Assembly: GCF_018861145.1 (NCBI RefSeq) | Contig: NZ_JAHKQT010000009.1 | Location: 1-64,000, forward strand | Reading direction: 5' to 3' | Origin: Poseidonibacter lekithochrous | Lineage (GTDB): Bacteria; Campylobacterota; Campylobacteria; Campylobacterales; Arcobacteraceae | DNA length: 64,000 bases | In this document: in pieces, positions 10,013 through 18,368 of the stretch | Position numbering within the stretch: position 1 is the stretch's first letter | Layout: each line of letters begins with the position of its first letter | Made by a program: the position numbers and the translations under genes | The notes under the pieces: generated by a model | What the model saw: only the letters and a program-made list of their open reading frames with translations | The model's database searches: none | Told to the model about the DNA's origin: nothing

Positions 10013-10109
10013 AGTAAAATCCTTATAATATATAATAATAAATTTTACTCTTAAATAGTTAAGTCTTCGTTAAAAGAAAAAAAAATATCTTTTAACTTTT
10101 TTATTTAAG

Positions 10110-10577
10110 TTAAGCAGTAACTTTATAAATAACTGCATTTAAAAGTTTTACTAAATCTTTAGGATTTACTTCAATATCAAGCCCTCTTTTTCCACCACTT
10201 ATAAATATAGTTTTAAACTCATTTGTACTTATATCTAAAACTGTTTTTAGTCTTTTTTTCTGCCCCAAAGGAGAAATACCACCAAGTAAATATCCTGTAA
10301 CTTTTTGAGCTTCATCTTTGTTTGCCATAAAAGCTTTTTTAACTTTGAAAGCACTTGCGACATCTTTTAAACTTAGTTGATTTGCAACAGGTATTACACA
10401 AACTGCTAATTCTTTTGGACTTAATTCAACTAATAATGTTTTATATACTTGCTGTGCATTAAGTCCTAGTTTTTCTACTGCTTCATTTCCAAAATCTGTA
10501 CAAAGTGGGTCATGTTCATATTTATGTATTTTAAAATTACATTTGTTTTTTTTAAGTAAATTAATTGCTGGCGTCAT
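10110..10577 (-). CDS. ybaK: Cys-tRNA(Pro)/Cys-tRNA deacylase, YbaK/EbsC family
   Basis: 155 residues, the full length of the YbaK family. These enzymes hydrolyse cysteine mischarged onto tRNA(Pro), in trans to prolyl-tRNA synthetase. Typical segments are visible: KTLLVEL near residues 46-52, [14 protein letters not shown], and a [16 protein letters not shown] motif near 93-108 containing the conserved GGxSPxG. The start overlaps the end of the AlkC-like gene by 17 bases, so the two are probably translated from one message. Confidence 0.9.
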   Translation of the reverse strand: MTPAINLLKKNKCNFKIHKYEHDPLCTDFGNEAVEKLGLNAQQVYKTLLVELSPKELAVCVIPVANQLSLKDVASAFKVKKAFMANKDEAQKVTGYLLGGISPLGQKKRLKTVLDISTNEFKTIFISGGKRGLDIEVNPKDLVKLLNAVIYKVTA

Positions 10578-11646
10578 TTAAGTAAAATTCCTTTTTTATT
10601 TTTTCTTCACCATTTATCAAAATTGAGATATAGTGTTTTCCTGTATAGTGTTTTCTTGTGGTCATATTTTTAAAGCTTTGCTTTTTCAAAAAACTCTTTG
10701 ATGTAGTTTTTATTTCATTTTGACTTATCATAAATATTTTTTTATTATGTTTTTGATTTGATTTTAAATAATCAATTATATATTCAACTCTTACATTTCC
10801 TATATTTTCATTTGCTTCAAGAATAAAAGCAAAAGCAAAATTTTCATTGATATTTACAGAACTATCACAAGAAAAGTTCTTGATATTAATATGTGAAGAT
10901 TTATCAAAATTAAAAAGCTTTAAAATATCTTTATTTCCTTTTTTTAGTAGTGTTCTACTTGCATGTTTACAAATCCAATCTAGTTGTTTTGTTTTTTCTA
11001 AATTGTTTTTAACAAAATCAATTACTAAATGTGGATTATCTTTTGATATATCATTTAGGTTATTTGCGACAGATTTTTGTACATAAACACTTTCATCATT
11101 TTTAAGTATTTCTAATATTTCTAAAACTTTTTTCGGGTTTTTCTTAAAACACTCGAGTGCAACAGCCCAAGGAAGTCTAGGTCGACAACCTTCGCTGGCT
11201 AATCTTCTTAAATGTTCATTTTTACTTTTTGCCCATTGTTTCATTTGACGTATTGTTTTATCTTCATATTTCAAAATAAACTGTCTTATAGCAAATTCAC
11301 TACTTGAATCAATTGTAAAAACTTCTAAAGCTTTCATAGAATTTTCAAAATCATCAAGCCCATAAACTTCTACAAAATCTTGAAAAAACATAGCTTCAAA
11401 AGATGAAAAGCTTTTTGAAACAGGTTTTAAAATACTTAGTTGCTTTTCATAAGAAAAAGGCAAAGCTTTATTTAGTTTTATTGCAATATGTCTCATTCTT
11501 TGTTTTAACTCTAAATCATCCCAAGAAGTATCAAATATAGAAAGTAAAAAAGCTTTTTCATCAAAATCTTTATAATTTTCTTTTATTTTATTGCCAAGAT
11601 TTTTAATATAATCTTCTGTATATACATATTTTAATTGTTCAGCCAT
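10561..11646 (-). CDS. alkC: AlkC-like DNA alkylation repair protein (HEAT-like repeats)
   Basis: 361 residues. The pattern matches the AlkC/AlkD superfamily of HEAT-like-repeat DNA glycosylases that remove alkylated bases such as 3-methyladenine. The segment [18 protein letters not shown] (about residues 147-164) is characteristic of AlkC, and the following helices with DNPHLVIDF are repeat units. The last 80 or so residues look beta-rich ([11 protein letters not shown] through [11 protein letters not shown]), consistent with the C-terminal Ig-like domain known from AlkC rather than AlkD. It is upstream of ybaK with overlapping ends and divergent from the agmatinase-family gene. Confidence 0.8.
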   Translation of the reverse strand: MAEQLKYVYTEDYIKNLGNKIKENYKDFDEKAFLLSIFDTSWDDLELKQRMRHIAIKLNKALPFSYEKQLSILKPVSKSFSSFEAMFFQDFVEVYGLDDFENSMKALEVFTIDSSSEFAIRQFILKYEDKTIRQMKQWAKSKNEHLRRLASEGCRPRLPWAVALECFKKNPKKVLEILEILKNDESVYVQKSVANNLNDISKDNPHLVIDFVKNNLEKTKQLDWICKHASRTLLKKGNKDILKLFNFDKSSHINIKNFSCDSSVNINENFAFAFILEANENIGNVRVEYIIDYLKSNQKHNKKIFMISQNEIKTTSKSFLKKQSFKNMTTRKHYTGKHYISILINGEEKIKKEFYLNDASN

Positions 11647-11777
11647 CGAAAACTCTTCTTTATTCTTTTTTATAAATCTTGGCTTATTTTACTCAAAAAG
11701 TTTTAAATAAATCAAAATTAACACTTATCTAGACTTTTTTATCATATAATTACGCATTAAATCAAATAGGAAAATTA

Positions 11778-12839
11778 ATGTCATACAGAACATTAGAAGA
11801 AGAGATAGAAGTTTTAGAACAAGGCTTACCACCACTTGAAGGTGATGGTTTTATTGGAGGAAGATTAAATCCTAAAGAAGCTTCTTTAGTTTTAATACCA
11901 GTTCCATGGGAAGCTACAGTTTCATATGGACAAGGAACGGCAAAAGCTCCTGATGCCATTAGACTTTCAAGTCATCAACTTGATGTAGAAAACTACCACT
12001 ATATTAAACCTTATACTGCTGGTATTGCTATGCTGGAAACTGATAAAGATTTATTAAAATTAAGTAATAAAGCTAGAAAAAAAGCTATTAAAGTTATTGA
12101 AGCATTAGAAAATGCTAGTGAAGATAAAAAAGCTTTAAAATTTGTAAATGAAGCCTCAGATACTTTAAATACCTCAGTATATAAAAAAGCAATGAAACAA
12201 ATCAAAAAAGGTAAGTTTGTAGGAGTTGTAGGTGGTGATCATTCCTCTCCTCTTGGACTTATAAAAGCGTTAAGTGATACTCAAGATGAAGATTTTGGAA
12301 TACTTCATGTTGATGCACATCATGACTTACGATGTGCCTATGAAGGCTTTACATACTCTCATGCTTCTATTTTTTATAATGCAATGAATGAATGTGAAAG
12401 AATTTCAAAGCTTGTTCAATTTGGAATTAGAGATTATTCAAGTGAAGAAGCTAATAGATTAAAGGATTATGGAAGTAAAGGTGCTTGTTTATATGACTCA
12501 CAAATGCAAGAGCAATTAGCTTGTGGAAAATCTTTAAATGAAGTTTATACTCCATATATCGAACAACTTCCACATAATGTATATCTTTCAATAGATATTG
12601 ATGGACTAGAACCAATAAACTGCCCAAATACAGGAACACCCGTTCCAAGTGGTCTTAGCTTTTCACAACTTGAATATCTAATATTTTTAGTAGTTAAAAG
12701 TGGAAGAAATATTATTGGTTTTGATCTATGTGAAGTTGGAAATAGTAATGATGGTTGGGATGAAAATGTAGGTTCTAGAATTTTATACCAACTTTGTGGT
12801 GCACTTTTAGCTTCAAATGAAAAGATAGAATATAAATAA
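11778..12839 (+). CDS. Arginase/agmatinase-family ureohydrolase
   Basis: 353 residues with the binuclear manganese centre of the ureohydrolase superfamily: GGDHSSPLG (about 152-160), DAHHDLR (about 179-185) and SIDIDGLEP (about 274-282) followed by NTGTPVPSGL. Members hydrolyse agmatine, arginine, guanidinobutyrate, formiminoglutamate or guanidine; motifs alone do not separate them. It is longer than E. coli SpeB (306 residues), with an extra lysine-rich segment near residues 90-140. AGGAAAATTA precedes ATG. If it is an agmatinase it would release urea, which the urease in this window could use; that link is inference. Confidence 0.85.
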   Translation: MSYRTLEEEIEVLEQGLPPLEGDGFIGGRLNPKEASLVLIPVPWEATVSYGQGTAKAPDAIRLSSHQLDVENYHYIKPYTAGIAMLETDKDLLKLSNKARKKAIKVIEALENASEDKKALKFVNEASDTLNTSVYKKAMKQIKKGKFVGVVGGDHSSPLGLIKALSDTQDEDFGILHVDAHHDLRCAYEGFTYSHASIFYNAMNECERISKLVQFGIRDYSSEEANRLKDYGSKGACLYDSQMQEQLACGKSLNEVYTPYIEQLPHNVYLSIDIDGLEPINCPNTGTPVPSGLSFSQLEYLIFLVVKSGRNIIGFDLCEVGNSNDGWDENVGSRILYQLCGALLASNEKIEYK

Positions 12840-12867
12840 AAAGGATGTAATTTTTTACATCCTTTTT
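12838..12867. terminator. Bidirectional terminator between the ureohydrolase gene and sodB
   Basis: Perfect 13-bp stem AAAAAGGATGTAA / TTACATCCTTTTT with a TTTT loop, followed by a further T-run. It lies between two convergent genes. Confidence 0.85.
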
Positions 12868-12871
12868 TTAT

Positions 12872-13447
12872 TTAAGCTAAATTTTTAGCTACAAAATCCC
12901 AATTTACAAGTTTCCAGAAGTTTTCTAAATAAGCTGGTCTTGCATTTCTTACATCAATATAATAAGCATGTTCCCAAACATCACATACTAAAAGTGGATT
13001 TAAATCACTTTGTATTGGAGTTTGTGCATTTGAAGTTGTAATTATTTTTAAGTTTTTATTTTCATCTTGAACTAACCAAGCCCAACCTGAACCAAATTGT
13101 CCTATTGCTTTTGCTGTAAATTCTTTTTTAAACTCTTCAACACTTCCAAAAGCTTTAACTAACTCATCTTCAAGATTCGAAGGAATATTTGTTTGATTAG
13201 GAGTTAAACCATTCCAGAAAAAGTCATGATTAGAAACTTGTGCTGCGTTATTAAAAATTCCTCCCTCTGAACTTTTGATTATTTCATTTAATGATAAATC
13301 TTCATATTTAGTATTTTCAATTAATTCATTTAATTTATTAACATAAGTTTGGTGATGTTTTCCATAGTGAAACTCCAAAGTCTCTTTTGACATTAAAGGT
13401 TCTAAGGCATCTAAATTGTAAGGTAAAGTCATTAATACATGTTTCAT
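12872..13447 (-). CDS. sodB: Iron superoxide dismutase
   Basis: 191 residues, full length for Fe-SOD. It dismutates superoxide to O2 and H2O2 in the cytoplasm. Metal-ligand regions are visible: FHYGKHHQTYV near residues 27-37, NHDFFWNGL near 73-81, and CDVWEHAYYIDVRN near 155-168, giving the H-H-D-H set. The Fe-type rather than Mn-type assignment rests on overall resemblance (AQVSNHDFFWN and FGSGWAWL). AAGGATAAAAA precedes ATG. It is a single gene between a terminator and the NifX-like gene. Confidence 0.93.
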   Translation of the reverse strand: MKHVLMTLPYNLDALEPLMSKETLEFHYGKHHQTYVNKLNELIENTKYEDLSLNEIIKSSEGGIFNNAAQVSNHDFFWNGLTPNQTNIPSNLEDELVKAFGSVEEFKKEFTAKAIGQFGSGWAWLVQDENKNLKIITTSNAQTPIQSDLNPLLVCDVWEHAYYIDVRNARPAYLENFWKLVNWDFVAKNLA

Positions 13448-13496
13448 TTTTTATCCTTTTTAATTAAATTAATATAACTACTAATATTACTATAAA

Positions 13497-13898
13497 TTAA
13501 ATAAATATAGAAGGTTTATTTCCCCTCTTACAAGAACTATGATTATCATGTATATCTTCTTTTATTAGTGTATTAAAATTTTCAAGTGTTAATAAAGGTA
13601 AATCACCATCTGCATATTTCAATAACACATCATTTATTTCAATTCTTTTATCACCTGCAAAATAAACTTTTATTCCCATTTTAAGAAGTACAGAAAAAGG
13701 ATTATCACCCATATGAGAAGTTATAAGAGTGTCTACATTTTTACTTTTTAGCCATGTAGCTACTGCTCTTCCACCTCTTTGTTCATTTTTCACTATTTCA
13801 ATAGTATCTTTTGAGATTAAAGCAAAATATTTAGCTTTCCCGAACATTGTTGACACTGCTGTTTTTTCTTTATTTGTTTTTACTGGTATTGCAATCAT
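13497..13898 (-). CDS. NifX/NifB-type cofactor-binding-domain protein in the cyd operon
   Basis: 133 residues, one dinitrogenase iron-molybdenum cofactor-binding (NifX-like) domain. The domain begins at MIAIPVKTNKEK, with FGKAKYFALI and an SHMGDNPFSVLLKMGIKVYF segment as in the family. In non-diazotrophs these small proteins are thought to bind metal clusters or act as sensors; no nif genes are present here. Its ATG overlaps the stop of a 33-codon membrane peptide by four bases (ATGA), placing it in the cytochrome bd operon. The regulator gene upstream of the operon carries a similar C-terminal domain, suggesting the two are functionally linked. Confidence 0.75.
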   Translation of the reverse strand: MIAIPVKTNKEKTAVSTMFGKAKYFALISKDTIEIVKNEQRGGRAVATWLKSKNVDTLITSHMGDNPFSVLLKMGIKVYFAGDKRIEINDVLLKYADGDLPLLTLENFNTLIKEDIHDNHSSCKRGNKPSIFI

Positions 13899-13996
13899 TT
13901 TATCTCCTTTGTTGCATTTATTATTGAGATTTTATATCCTAGATATATAACCACGGGCCAAAGACTTAACCAAATTAATTCACTTAAATATTGCAT
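13895..13996 (-). CDS. 33-residue single-helix membrane peptide downstream of cydB (CydX-like position)
   Basis: An ORF too short for usual gene calling. It begins 13 bases after the cydB stop with AAGAAGG upstream of ATG, and its TGA overlaps the next ATG. The peptide starts MQYLSELIWLSLWPVVIYLG and ends with a lysine-containing tail: one membrane helix (about residues 5-27) with three tryptophan or proline positions. Small one-helix subunits (CydX, CydS, CydH) bind cytochrome bd oxidases, and CydX genes commonly follow cydB. The sequence is not clearly homologous to CydX by eye, so the oxidase-subunit role is inferred from position, size and topology. Confidence 0.65.
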   Translation of the reverse strand: MQYLSELIWLSLWPVVIYLGYKISIINATKEIK

Positions 13997-14009
13997 ATTT
14001 CTAACCTTC

Positions 14010-15143
14010 TTAATAATTATGAGAATCAGGGGATTCTATTTCTTCTTTTGTTATTTTTACTTTATCCATGCTATACCAAGCATAGGTAATATAAGCTAAT
14101 ACAAAAGGTACCATCAATGATACATAAGCCATTGTCATTAAAGTATAGTGACTACCTGAGCTATTTACTATTGTAAGACTACTTTGTAAATCAACAGTTG
14201 ATGGATAGTAAGATGTATTATTTAATCCAACATTTAATAAAATAGCCATAACAGTAAGAACAATTCCTATTCCACCTGTTTTAATACAACAAGTTTTTTT
14301 AAAAGTTATAGTTACAAATACAGCTATTATTACCATTGCAACACCTATTAAAAACATAGCTAAAACAATTGGCATATCAATAAAATTTTGTAGATACTTA
14401 AATCTTTCAATAGATACAAATCCATCTTTAGCAACTGCATATCCATCTTTTATTAGAATCCAAGTCATAAAACTAAGAAAGAAAATTAGAAAGAAAATCA
14501 TATTTATTTTGATTGACTTAACTGCTTTTTGTCTAATTTGTTCATAATCTATATTATTAATAAAATACAATGCTCCACTGATTTTTGCTAAAAATACAAG
14601 TGCAAATCCTAGTAAATAATTATAAGGATTAAGTAAAGCTTCAAGACCTCGTAATGGATTTTGCCAATCTACAAAATTATTTGAATCAATTATAAATTCA
14701 CTTCCACTAAAAAATGTACTAATAGCAACTCCTAATAAAAAAGTTCCAATATTTCCATTTATTTTCAAAAATATTTCATATGTTTTTTGTCCTAAAAAAT
14801 TATTAGGTTTTGTTCTATATTCATAACTTACAGCTTGAATAATAAAACAAAACAAAATTGCTAACCATACCCAATAAGCGCCACCAAAACTAGTTGCATA
14901 AAATAATGGGAAAGCTGCAAATAAAGCACCTCCAAATAAAACTAAAGTAGTAAAACCTAATTCCCATTTTCTTCCAATACTATTTATTAACATAGTTTTT
15001 TCTATCTCATTATCACTTAATTTATCCATTAATGTTTGTCCACCTTGAACAAACATAATAAATACAAAAAGACCACCTAATAAAGAAATAATTATCCACC
15101 AATATTGTTGAAGTGTTAAAAGTTCAAGTGTTCCAAATCCCAT
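14010..15143 (-). CDS. cydB: Cytochrome bd-type quinol oxidase subunit II
   Basis: 377 residues, multi-pass membrane protein with about eight to nine helices, matching CydB. With CydA it forms a quinol oxidase that reduces oxygen without pumping protons. It starts immediately after the cydA stop (adjacent bases), so translation is coupled. The sequence has the usual CydB opening, LQQYWWIIISLLGGLFVFIM, near residues 12-31. In Campylobacter the homologous pair is called CioAB because it is cyanide-insensitive and lacks typical bd spectra; which form applies here cannot be told from sequence alone. Confidence 0.93.
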   Translation of the reverse strand: MGFGTLELLTLQQYWWIIISLLGGLFVFIMFVQGGQTLMDKLSDNEIEKTMLINSIGRKWELGFTTLVLFGGALFAAFPLFYATSFGGAYWVWLAILFCFIIQAVSYEYRTKPNNFLGQKTYEIFLKINGNIGTFLLGVAISTFFSGSEFIIDSNNFVDWQNPLRGLEALLNPYNYLLGFALVFLAKISGALYFINNIDYEQIRQKAVKSIKINMIFFLIFFLSFMTWILIKDGYAVAKDGFVSIERFKYLQNFIDMPIVLAMFLIGVAMVIIAVFVTITFKKTCCIKTGGIGIVLTVMAILLNVGLNNTSYYPSTVDLQSSLTIVNSSGSHYTLMTMAYVSLMVPFVLAYITYAWYSMDKVKITKEEIESPDSHNY

Positions 15144-16673
15144 TTAATGCTCCTTACTTTCAGGTCCAAGTCCTATTTGTTTTGTCATTATTTTAACTTC
15201 AGCTATTAATAACACTGTAAATAAAGTAGCAAAGATAAAGAAACTTATCATTACATTTGTACTAGCTATTTTAGTAGCTGCAATTCCAACAGGCATCAAA
15301 TCTTGAATAGCCCAAGGTTGTCTTCCAACTTCTGCAACTACCCAACCAGCTTCACTTGCAATATAACCCAATGGAATGCTCCATAAAGCTGCCTTTAAAA
15401 GTAAAGGATAATTTAGAATATCTCTTTTTGTTGCAAAAAATAAAACCATCGCAAAAAGTAATGTAAACCAAGACCCAAGGGCTACCATAATATGAAATGA
15501 ATAAAAATTAATAGCAACAGGAGGAACTACATCTTCAGCTTTTTTGATATGCCCATAACCAAAATACTTCATGTTTTCATCAAGTATACTTTTTGATTGA
15601 ATCAATTGTACTTCATCTTTTGTTTTTTTAGCTTCTTTATAATCTTCTAAAGCTTGAACTGCAAGTTTTCCTTTTTGCATTTTTTCTTGGGTACTTATAA
15701 TTCCCATTTCTTCGTTTCCATAAACTAAATCTTTAATACCAGGAACAAAAGCATGGATATCGTGGTATCCTAGAAGTGAAAGTGCATATGGAGCTGTTAC
15801 TTCTAAAAGGAAAGGTTCTTCATCATTTGAAATTGTTTTTTTAGGATTTAATATTCCCATAGCTACAATTCCAGCATCTGTTGTTCCTTCATATAAACCT
15901 TCCATTGCTGCAAGTTTCATAGGTTGTTTAAGTGCCACTTGGTGAGCTGACTCATCTCCACTTAAAATTAAAAACAATGAAGTAATAAGTCCAAAAGTAG
16001 CACCTATAATAATAGATCTTTTAGCAAATAAAATATCTCTTTTTTTCAATAAATACCAAGCACTAATACCAATTACAAATAATGAAGCTAATACATAACC
16101 ACTTGCAATTGTATGTAAAAATTTACTTACAGCAACAGGTGAGAATAAAACATCCCAAAAGTTATTCATTTCATTTCTTACTGTATCTGGATTAAAAGTC
16201 ATACCTACTGGATATTGCATCCATCCATTTGCAACAAGAATCCAAAGTGCAGATAGATTTGAACCAACGGCTACTAACCAAGTTGAAAGAAGGTGAAAAC
16301 CTTTACTTACTTTATCCCATCCAAAAAACATAACAGCAAAAAAAGTACTTTCCATAAAAAATGCTAAAATACCTTCAACTGCTAAAGGTGCACCAAAAAT
16401 ATCACCTACAAACCAAGAGTAATTTGCCCAGTTCGTACCAAACTCAAACTCCATTATAATTCCAGTTGCAACTCCAATTGCAAAGTTAATAGCAAATAAA
16501 CCCATCCAGAATTTTGTAGTTTTTTTCCAAAATTCGTCATTTGTTTTTACGTATATACTCTCCATAATAGCTACAATAAAACCAAGTCCCAATGTCAATG
16601 GAACAAATATCCAATGATACATTGCAGTTAGGGCAAATTGAGCTCTTGACCAATCAACTAAATGTTCTTCCAT
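15144..16673 (-). CDS. cydA: Cytochrome bd-type quinol oxidase subunit I
   Basis: 509 residues, full-length CydA, the heme-bearing quinol-oxidising subunit. Visible features are the early membrane histidine (MYHWIFVPLTLG, His20), the SKFLHTIASGYVLA helix with the heme b558 histidine (near residue 185), a periplasmic Q-loop region rich in lysine (about 300-370), and the conserved GRQPW motif near residue 440. It follows the DUF4492 gene by about ten bases and precedes cydB without a gap. High-affinity respiration under low oxygen would fit a microaerophile. The likely control point is the operator pair upstream of the DUF4492 gene. Confidence 0.95.
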   Translation of the reverse strand: MEEHLVDWSRAQFALTAMYHWIFVPLTLGLGFIVAIMESIYVKTNDEFWKKTTKFWMGLFAINFAIGVATGIIMEFEFGTNWANYSWFVGDIFGAPLAVEGILAFFMESTFFAVMFFGWDKVSKGFHLLSTWLVAVGSNLSALWILVANGWMQYPVGMTFNPDTVRNEMNNFWDVLFSPVAVSKFLHTIASGYVLASLFVIGISAWYLLKKRDILFAKRSIIIGATFGLITSLFLILSGDESAHQVALKQPMKLAAMEGLYEGTTDAGIVAMGILNPKKTISNDEEPFLLEVTAPYALSLLGYHDIHAFVPGIKDLVYGNEEMGIISTQEKMQKGKLAVQALEDYKEAKKTKDEVQLIQSKSILDENMKYFGYGHIKKAEDVVPPVAINFYSFHIMVALGSWFTLLFAMVLFFATKRDILNYPLLLKAALWSIPLGYIASEAGWVVAEVGRQPWAIQDLMPVGIAATKIASTNVMISFFIFATLFTVLLIAEVKIMTKQIGLGPESKEH

Positions 16674-16683
16674 TTTATTTTCC

Positions 16684-16896
16684 TCAATTATCTTTTGTTA
16701 GATTTTTATATACAAAATCAACTTTCTCATCATATGTCTTATATTCAGTTTTTAACGATTTATCATGTACAAAATAGTTAAGAAAAAGAAATATAACCAA
16801 TAGTTTTATTAATATAAGTTTCCATAATGTTTTTCCAATAGTCATGTTTTTAAAACCATTTATATAAAAAGAGTAAATATTTTTTAAATTCAACAT
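16684..16896 (-). CDS. DUF4492 small membrane protein, first gene of the cyd operon
   Basis: 70 residues. The opening LKNIYSFYINGFKNMTIGKTLWKLILIKL matches the DUF4492 pattern (helix with a conserved GFxxMTxGxxLW core and one membrane helix), a family repeatedly found next to cydAB in Campylobacterota and Bacteroidota. The start at 16896 is preferred to a more upstream in-frame codon because AAGGA lies 7 bases before it. The function is unknown; assembly or stability of the oxidase is a reasonable guess. Its promoter region contains the paired inverted repeats shared with the divergent regulator. Confidence 0.82.
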   Translation of the reverse strand: MLNLKNIYSFYINGFKNMTIGKTLWKLILIKLLVIFLFLNYFVHDKSLKTEYKTYDEKVDFVYKNLTKDN

Positions 16897-16911
16897 AAAA
16901 TTATCCTTTTG

Positions 16912-16956
16912 TTGACATATGTTCAAAATAATAACACTTTATTGAACATATGTCAA
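16912..16956. promoter_or_regulatory. Paired operator-like inverted repeats between the cyd operon and the DUF134 regulator
   Basis: TTGACATATGTTCAA (16912-16926) and its exact reverse complement TTGAACATATGTCAA (16942-16956), separated by 15 bases. Each arm is itself a near-palindrome around ACATATGT, so this reads as two operator sites facing each other, 30 bp centre to centre. They lie in the promoter region of both divergent genes and would suit control by the adjacent DUF134-type DNA-binding protein. Confidence 0.75.
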
Positions 16957-17001
16957 GAATAATTTAACAAAATTTTGATATTATTCTAAACAAGGATAAT
17001 A

Positions 17002-17583
17002 ATGGGAAGAGAAAAAACAAAAAGAAATTTAGTCTTTAAACCAGCATTTAAAGATTATATACCTGAGAATAAATCATACAATGGGATTACTCATCTATTA
17101 GATGAAGAAATGGAAGCTATTTATTTAATGGATATTTTAGATTTATATCAAGAAAAAGCAGCAGAAAGTATGAAGGTTTCAAGACCTACATTTACTAGAA
17201 TTTTAAAAAATGCAAGACAAAAGTTAACAAGAGCAATTGTTTATGGAAATAAAATTTCTATTGAAGATGCAAATACACCTTATATAGTTGCAATTTGTTC
17301 TGCAAGTAAAAATAGCTTTGAATCTATGTTATCAACAGACCAATATATATCTATATACAAAATTGAAGATAATGAAGTAACTTTAATAAAATCAATTGAA
17401 AATGACGTTTATGTAAAAACTTCAAAACCTGCAATTGTTTTACCTCAAATATTTTTAGATTTTAATGTAAATATATTTTTATCTACAAAAATAGGAGAAG
17501 GTTTAAAAAATTCTCTTCTTACGAAAGGTATTCAAGTTATTGAAAAACAAATAACTAATAAAGAAGATTTAATTAATTTATAA
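17002..17583 (+). CDS. DUF134-type DNA-binding regulator fused to a NifX-like domain
   Basis: 193 residues in two parts. Residues 1-95 match the DUF134 (UPF0251) predicted DNA-binding family: LDEEMEAIYLMDILDLYQEKAAESMKVSRPTFTRIL is a sigma-70-region-4-like helix-turn-helix. Residues about 96-190 begin PYIVAICSASKN and resemble the dinitrogenase Fe-Mo-cofactor-binding fold. The cysteines often present near the start of DUF134 proteins are absent. It is divergent from the cyd operon, which itself ends in a NifX-like gene, and the shared promoter region holds a perfect operator pair. Likely an autoregulated sensor controlling cydAB; the ligand (metal cluster, NO, sulfide or redox signal) is unknown. 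AAGGA precedes ATG. Confidence 0.78.
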   Translation: MGREKTKRNLVFKPAFKDYIPENKSYNGITHLLDEEMEAIYLMDILDLYQEKAAESMKVSRPTFTRILKNARQKLTRAIVYGNKISIEDANTPYIVAICSASKNSFESMLSTDQYISIYKIEDNEVTLIKSIENDVYVKTSKPAIVLPQIFLDFNVNIFLSTKIGEGLKNSLLTKGIQVIEKQITNKEDLINL

Positions 17584-17609
17584 ATTATTTTTATAATAAA
17601 TAAAAAACT

Positions 17610-17915
17610 CTAATCACTAATTAAAATTAATTTTCCAGTCTTTGGGTCTTTATATACTTGACCTAAAGATTTAAATCCTTCTTTTGAATCTAAACTATCT
17701 TTTATATTTTTAGGTACATTTGCCAACTCTTTACCTTGGGTAATTTTTTGAGAATCTTCAACATTAAAATGTTCTTGTAAATTAGGACTAATTGCTACAA
17801 GAGCTGCAATTAATCCACAAGCAAAAACTAAAATAATATCTACTAAGTTTGCTAATGGTCCAAGAGGTTCATCATCTTCTTTTACAAAATGTTCAGAAGA
17901 AAATCTATTTTTCAT
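17610..17915 (-). CDS. DUF2149-family membrane protein (ExbD-like position)
   Basis: 101 residues with one membrane helix. The opening DDEPLGPLANLVDIILVFACG (residues 14-34) and the ending GQVYKDPKTGKLILI match DUF2149, found with CobN-like chelatases and short ExbB-like proteins, for example as hmuV in Bacteroidota hmu loci. By topology (short cytoplasmic start, one helix, soluble C-terminal part) it could play the ExbD/TolR role in a proton-driven motor. Its start overlaps the end of the ExbB-like gene by 11 bases. The motor role is inference. Confidence 0.82.
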   Translation of the reverse strand: MKNRFSSEHFVKEDDEPLGPLANLVDIILVFACGLIAALVAISPNLQEHFNVEDSQKITQGKELANVPKNIKDSLDSKEGFKSLGQVYKDPKTGKLILISD

Positions 17916-18366
17916 ATTTCTTTTCCTGTTTTTGTTCCATAATTGTCAAAGCCTTATCATACCATCTTTTTCTAAGTCTTGAAATAATAAAACCAGTCAT
18001 TCCAGCTAATAAACCAAGAACTGTAGTATCAAAAGCAACAGACATTGCCGTACTAAGAATTTTAACATCACCATCACCAAGTGCAGCAAGTCCTGGACCT
18101 AAAGGGATTAATGTTCCCATAAGTCCAAGCATTGGAGCTAATCTTGTGATAAAATCTGCTCTTTCAATTCTTTTCTTTGCAATTGATAAAACATAAGCAA
18201 TATCATTTGTCTTAACAAGCTTGTTTATTTCAACAGTTCTCTCCCCTATACTAATACCAACTTCATATAAACCCCAAACTACAAAAAAGATTAAAGCCCA
18301 AGAAACTGGTTCTAATAAAATAGCTGTGATTTGGTGCATTAATCCTATAGATATTGATGAAAACAT
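17905..18366 (-). CDS. Short MotA/TolQ/ExbB-type proton channel protein
   Basis: 153 residues, clearly shorter than TolQ or ExbB (about 220-245). One helix near residues 15-35 is followed by the diagnostic TolQ/ExbB stretch RLAPMLGLMGTLIPLGPGLAAL (about 95-116) and STAMSVAFDTTVLGLLAG (about 125-142). Such proteins form the stator-like channel that turns proton flow into mechanical work on a partner. Here the partners by position are the CobN-like protein (2-base gap upstream) and the DUF2149 protein (overlapping). The set is organised like hmuSUV in heme loci, but no TonB receptor is adjacent. Confidence 0.85.
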   Translation of the reverse strand: MFSSISIGLMHQITAILLEPVSWALIFFVVWGLYEVGISIGERTVEINKLVKTNDIAYVLSIAKKRIERADFITRLAPMLGLMGTLIPLGPGLAALGDGDVKILSTAMSVAFDTTVLGLLAGMTGFIISRLRKRWYDKALTIMEQKQEKKYEK

Positions 18367-18368
18367 AA

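Noticed and set aside
10069-10096. Hairpin GTTAAAAGA / TCTTTTAAC between the glutamate dehydrogenase and ybaK genes
   Set aside because: Its T-run points along the plus strand, where no gene ends; on the minus strand it lacks a T-run, so I could not support it as a terminator.
16912-16956. Inverted repeats as insertion-sequence ends or a terminator
   Set aside because: Only 15 bases separate the arms, no transposase is present, and the position between divergent promoters fits operators better.
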